From: Spirochaetales bacterium
GTDB lineage: Bacteria; Spirochaetota; Spirochaetia; DTKZ01
DNA length: 7,332 nucleotides
NCBI GenBank assembly: GCA_031266855.1
Contig: JAISAF010000066.1
Span: 1 to 7,332, forward strand
Direction of reading: 5' to 3'
The position numbers and the translations under genes are program-made. Every line of letters begins with the position of its first letter. Positions within the stretch are counted from its first letter, which is position 1. Shown in pieces: positions 5,256 to 7,332 of this stretch. The notes under the pieces were generated by a model. That model saw nothing but the letters and a program-made list of their open reading frames with translations. It made no database searches and was not told the origin of the DNA.

Positions 5256-5286
5256 CGGTCGCTTTCCGATAGGTATGGATTGTAGT

Positions 5287-5467
5287 GGGCGCTATCGCGC
5301 CCCCGGAATCCCCTGCGCGCGCACCAGCGGCTAACCAGGACCGTAAACGCAGACCCGCAAAATCGCTTCGCAATTTTGCCATCAGCCCCTTGCGCGTGCC
5401 CAGCGGCTAACCTTATGCCGTAAACGAAGGCCCACGAAGATGCGAATGCTCCGCATTCGCATCTTCG
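5287..5467. repeat. cluster of three variable-stem hairpins with family linkers
   Basis: Hairpin 5287-5302 pairs GGGCGC with GCGCCC around TATC. Hairpin 5357-5379 pairs GCAAAATCGC with GCAATTTTGC (9 of 10) around TTC. Hairpin 5435-5467 pairs CGAAGATGCGAATGC with its exact complement around TCC (15 bp). The last two are each preceded by a GCGCG(C/T)GC-CCAGCGGCTAACC linker (5315-5337, 5391-5412) and by CCGTAAACG (5341-5349, 5418-5426), so they form two tandem repeats of about 77 bp. The linker is the one seen at 11-31 and 3487-3505. Confidence 0.75.
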
Positions 5468-5491
5468 CGACTATCCCGGCGGGGTATCAGT

Positions 5492-5520
5492 TTGCTTTAC
5501 GCAGCATGATCTTATATAGT
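5492..5520 (+). promoter_or_regulatory. sigma70-like promoter of the kinase gene
   Basis: TTGCTT (5492-5497) and TATAGT (5515-5520, 5 of 6 to consensus) are separated by 17 bp. The transcript should start near 5527, leaving a leader of about 30 nt that contains the strong ribosome-binding site AGGGAGGA (5543-5550), 6 nt before the ATG at 5557. The promoter begins 25 bp after the last palindromic hairpin. Confidence 0.6.
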
Positions 5521-5556
5521 GGAAAGCGAATGACCGTTTATCAGGGAGGATAATAT

Positions 5557-6567
5557 ATGTCTGTTTTTCTTATGTGTAATCCGCTAACGGATATCGTGAT
5601 TCAGGCGCCCGCCGGAATGGTGGAAGAGCTGGGAGCTGTTCCCGGCAGCATGAATCTGTCGCGCCGCGACACCATCGAAGCGATTTTCGCGAAAAAAATG
5701 CCTTCGATCCGTGTGCCCGGCGGTTCAGGGGCAAATACGGCGCGCGGGCTGGCCTGGCTGAATGGAAAAGACGGCTATATAGAAAAACCCGCTTACCTCG
5801 GTTCAGCGGGCGGCGATGAGGAGGGCCGGGCCTTTGACAGATTCCTGAAGGAAGCCGGCGTAAGTTCTTGTCTCGTTTTCAAGGAAGGCCAGGCTTCGGG
5901 GGTATCGGTGATTCTGGTAAGCCCGGACCATGAAAGGACAATGTTTACGTATCTTGGCGCCTGCCGTCTTCTTGACAGGAGCGATCTCCCTCTGGACGCG
6001 CTCAGGCGGACTTCATACCTGTATCTGACCGGGTACAACTGGGATACGCCGAATCAGGAACAGGCGGCAAAGGACGCCGCGGCTGTTGTCAAGGGCGCAG
6101 GGGGAAAGGTCTGTCTTGATGTGGCGGATCCGTTTGTCGCCGCCCGTTACAGGGATTCGTTCTATTCCTGGTGCCCCGGCAATCTGGATATTCTTTTTGC
6201 CAACCGGGAGGAACTTGCCGCCCTGACTGGCGTGAAGTCCGGCGACGATGCCATTCTCAAGGCCGCGGCGGCTTACGCTCCACTAGTGGTAATGAAAACC
6301 GGCAGGGAAGGCTGCGCCATACTCGCAGACGGGCAAATACGGCGCGCCGCGGGCGAAACGGTACAGGCCGTGGATACTACCGCCGCGGGAGATTCTTTTG
6401 CCGCGGGTTTTCTTTTCGGGCTTCTTCTGGGGAAGGATATTGAACTCTGCGGAAAAGCGGCGAACCACCTTGCCGCGCAGATGGTTACCGTTGAAGGCTG
6501 CGATTACAGCCATCTTGACCGTGAAAAAGTTCTTGAACTGCTGCGCCTGAAAAACCGGACATCCTGA
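5557..6567 (+). CDS. PfkB-family sugar/nucleoside kinase (adenosine kinase-like)
   Basis: Soluble ribokinase-fold kinase, 336 residues, which transfers phosphate from ATP to a hydroxymethyl group of a sugar or nucleoside. The start is well fixed by AGGGAGGA six nt upstream. Near the N-terminus, MCNPLTDI (6-13) resembles the GNPL(L/V)D opening of adenosine kinases. GGSGANTARG (55-64) is the first PfkB signature. N216-R-E-E219 is the NxxE metal/phosphate motif, and MKTGREGC (246-253) the ATP-site strand. DTTAAGDSFAAGF (273-285) is the second signature with catalytic base D279; it has A-A where many members have G-A, which the family pattern allows. Length is usual for the family. The substrate remains open: adenosine kinase-like is the best guess, fructose or ribose less so. 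Codon use favours GGC, unlike the GGG-rich binding-protein gene. It has its own promoter and seems monocistronic. Confidence 0.93.
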   Translation: MSVFLMCNPLTDIVIQAPAGMVEELGAVPGSMNLSRRDTIEAIFAKKMPSIRVPGGSGANTARGLAWLNGKDGYIEKPAYLGSAGGDEEGRAFDRFLKEAGVSSCLVFKEGQASGVSVILVSPDHERTMFTYLGACRLLDRSDLPLDALRRTSYLYLTGYNWDTPNQEQAAKDAAAVVKGAGGKVCLDVADPFVAARYRDSFYSWCPGNLDILFANREELAALTGVKSGDDAILKAAAAYAPLVVMKTGREGCAILADGQIRRAAGETVQAVDTTAAGDSFAAGFLFGLLLGKDIELCGKAANHLAAQMVTVEGCDYSHLDREKVLELLRLKNRTS

Positions 6568-6585
6568 TGGCGGCGCGGATCATAA

Positions 6586-6682
6586 AAGCTGTTCGGAAAC
6601 CTCACAGCTTCGATGCAAAAATGACGGTAAATTCCACAGGACTTGTAAGATAACCGGAAGATTATCGGACAAATCTGTTTTT
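6586..6682 (+). repeat. AT-richer dispersed unit, copy 1; possible weak terminator at its end
   Basis: The unit opens with an inverted repeat AAGCTGT (6586-6592) / ACAGCTT (6604-6610). It then has GACGGTAAATTCCACAG and an imperfect dyad, GGACTTGT (6639-6646) with ACAAATCT (6669-6676), enclosing GATAA (6649-6653) and TTATC (6662-6666), followed by TTTTT (6678-6682). The last hairpin with its T-run could end kinase transcription. Segments 6591-6610 and 6626-6676 recur in 6734-6849. This family is distinct from the GC-rich palindromic elements. Confidence 0.6.
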
Positions 6683-6730
6683 AATGTACGATCATTCAAA
6701 GCCGGTATCCGCCGAATAGTTTTTAATAGA

Positions 6731-6849
6731 GATGTTTAGAAACCCCACAGCTTAGGGAACGGTTTCAATATAAAAACAGCCGGATTTGCCGCCATTGTGC
6801 GGTAAATCCGCCAGACTTGTGAGATAACCGAAGGTTATTGAACAAGTCT
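6731..6849 (+). repeat. AT-richer dispersed unit, copy 2
   Basis: GTTTAGAAACCCCACAGCTT (6734-6753) matches 6591-6610 at 17 of 20 positions. A hairpin at 6781-6810 pairs CGGATTTGCCGC with GCGGTAAATCCG (one G-T pair). Then comes a nested dyad: AGACTTGT (6813-6820) with ACAAGTCT (6842-6849), enclosing ATAACC (6824-6829) and GGTTAT (6833-6838). The dyad is more perfect than in copy 1. The remaining non-coding DNA, 6850-7087, holds the second 19-bp repeat and AT-rich DNA with weak inverted repeats (6967-6986, 7000-7013); no gene was seen there. Confidence 0.65.
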
Positions 6850-6893
6850 AATGACAAAAAAACTCCTTAAAAACCCGGCTTCAGCAAGTCCCG

Positions 6894-6912
6894 GACTTCT
6901 TCGGCTTCGCGG
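6894..6912 (+). repeat. 19-bp direct repeat, copy 2
   Basis: GACTTCTTCGGCTTCGCGG is identical to 4028-4046, 2.9 kb away, and again lies in non-coding DNA. It follows copy 2 of the AT-richer unit by 45 bp. Confidence 0.7.
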
Positions 6913-7087
6913 TTAAAAAATTCTGTGGGGCAGATTTAGTTTATTCCGCCGGTGGTACCAGCACTGGAAAATTTTTAGAGATTTTCTTCCGGTTTTTTGA
7001 AGCAAATCAGCTTTTTTTGTTGATATATATAGGCAAGAGACTCTTTCCATTCCCGGCTGTACACGGAATAGGAATTAGCATCTTACG

Positions 7088-7153
7088 ATGTTTTTTACCC
7101 TGGTGGCCGTGGCCGCCTTGACTCCCATGTATGTGCGGGAGTACATTTTTTGA
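7088..7153 (+). CDS. possible 21-residue hydrophobic leader or small protein
   Basis: An ATG-started frame of 21 codons reads MFFTLVAVAALTPMYVREYIF, apolar at first and then R-E-Y. It ends 15 nt before the start of the next gene. A weak AGGAA lies 13 nt upstream; an in-frame TAG at 7076 limits any earlier start. It is too short to assign by sequence. It could be a leader peptide coupled to the next gene, a small membrane protein, or chance. The hairpin with T6 at 7121-7151 lies inside it, which fits an attenuator arrangement but does not prove one. Confidence 0.2.
   Translation: MFFTLVAVAALTPMYVREYIF
7121..7151 (+). terminator. short stem with T6, possible terminator or attenuator
   Basis: ACTCCC (7121-7126) pairs with GGGAGT (7137-7142) across a 10-nt loop; ACA and then T6 (7146-7151) follow. 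The 6-bp stem is short for a strong terminator. It lies only 17 nt before the ATG at 7169, so it would act on transcription entering that gene. Confidence 0.35.
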
Positions 7154-7168
7154 AATGAGAGGTTTCGT

Positions 7169-7332
7169 ATGAGGAGAGCAGCAGGCGGGAGCTTAACTTT
7201 CGGTAAAATCAGGACTATGTTCCGAAAGACCAGGCGGCAGGTAAATGCGGACAGACAGGAGGCCCGGTGGTGGAGGGAAGAGACCTCCCGCCGGGAGGAA
7301 AGTGACCAGCATCTGAAACAAAGCCTGGAGGA
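7169..7332 (+). CDS. hypothetical charged, probably coiled-coil protein (5' part only)
   Basis: Open from ATG 7169 to the window edge, 54 codons, no stop. GAGAGG (7157-7162) lies 6 nt before the ATG, a good ribosome-binding site. The visible protein starts with a basic stretch (MRRAAGGSLTFGKIRTMFRK) and turns into a run very rich in R, E, Q, D and K with two tryptophans (ARWWREE), as expected for a helical or coiled-coil segment. No signal peptide or known motif can be seen. I do not recognise the family; large coiled-coil proteins of many kinds begin this way. The stem with T6 directly upstream may control its expression. Confidence 0.6.
   Translation, partial: MRRAAGGSLTFGKIRTMFRKTRRQVNADRQEARWWREETSRREESDQHLKQSLE

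Noticed and set aside
5120..5467. CRISPR array
   Set aside because: The repeated parts are linkers and the variable parts are self-complementary hairpins, not unique spacers between identical direct repeats.
6997..7031. Promoter for the 7169 gene near TTGAAG...GATATATATAG
   Set aside because: Box spacing is 19 bp or more and the match is poor in an AT-rich stretch.

Overview
The window most likely comes from a spirochete, probably a Treponema of the termite-gut type. This rests on the PilZ protein, whose N-terminus and motif layout resemble treponemal PilZ proteins as I remember them, on a GC content near 50 %, and on very repeat-rich intergenic DNA. It is an inference, with no database check behind it.

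Genes, left to right: a compact + strand ABC importer operon of the NitT/TauT type (substrate-binding protein 759-1766, permease 1741-2562, ATPase 2559-3341; each gene overlaps the next); a - strand PilZ-domain (cyclic-di-GMP receptor type) gene at 4105-4995; a + strand PfkB-family sugar/nucleoside kinase at 5557-6567; and the first 54 codons of a charged, unrecognised + strand gene from 7169 that runs off the window. A 21-codon hydrophobic mini-ORF (7088-7153) may precede it. Good sigma70-like promoters (-35 and -10 boxes 17 bp apart) are visible before the transporter, the PilZ gene and the kinase. The first two put the predicted transcript start within about 10 nt of the ATG.

The intergenic DNA is the striking part. 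About 1.5 kb (1-716, 3379-3666, 3789-3996, 5120-5467) consists of hairpins set in conserved linkers. Linkers are almost identical between copies, while the hairpin arms differ in sequence yet stay perfectly self-complementary, so changes in one arm are matched in the other. The core two-hairpin unit occurs four times, A (+), B (-), C (+) and D (-). A and B also share a longer five-hairpin chain. A and B bracket the ABC operon as inverted copies, and C and D bracket the PilZ gene in the same way. In all four copies the same end faces the adjacent gene. I read this as a multi-copy, non-coding palindromic element family whose arms evolve in concert. Whether it is already catalogued cannot be told from the sequence alone.

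A different, AT-richer duplicated unit fills 6586-6855. A 19-bp sequence occurs identically at 4028-4046 and 6894-6912. No rRNA, tRNA, CRISPR array, transposase or integrase gene was seen.
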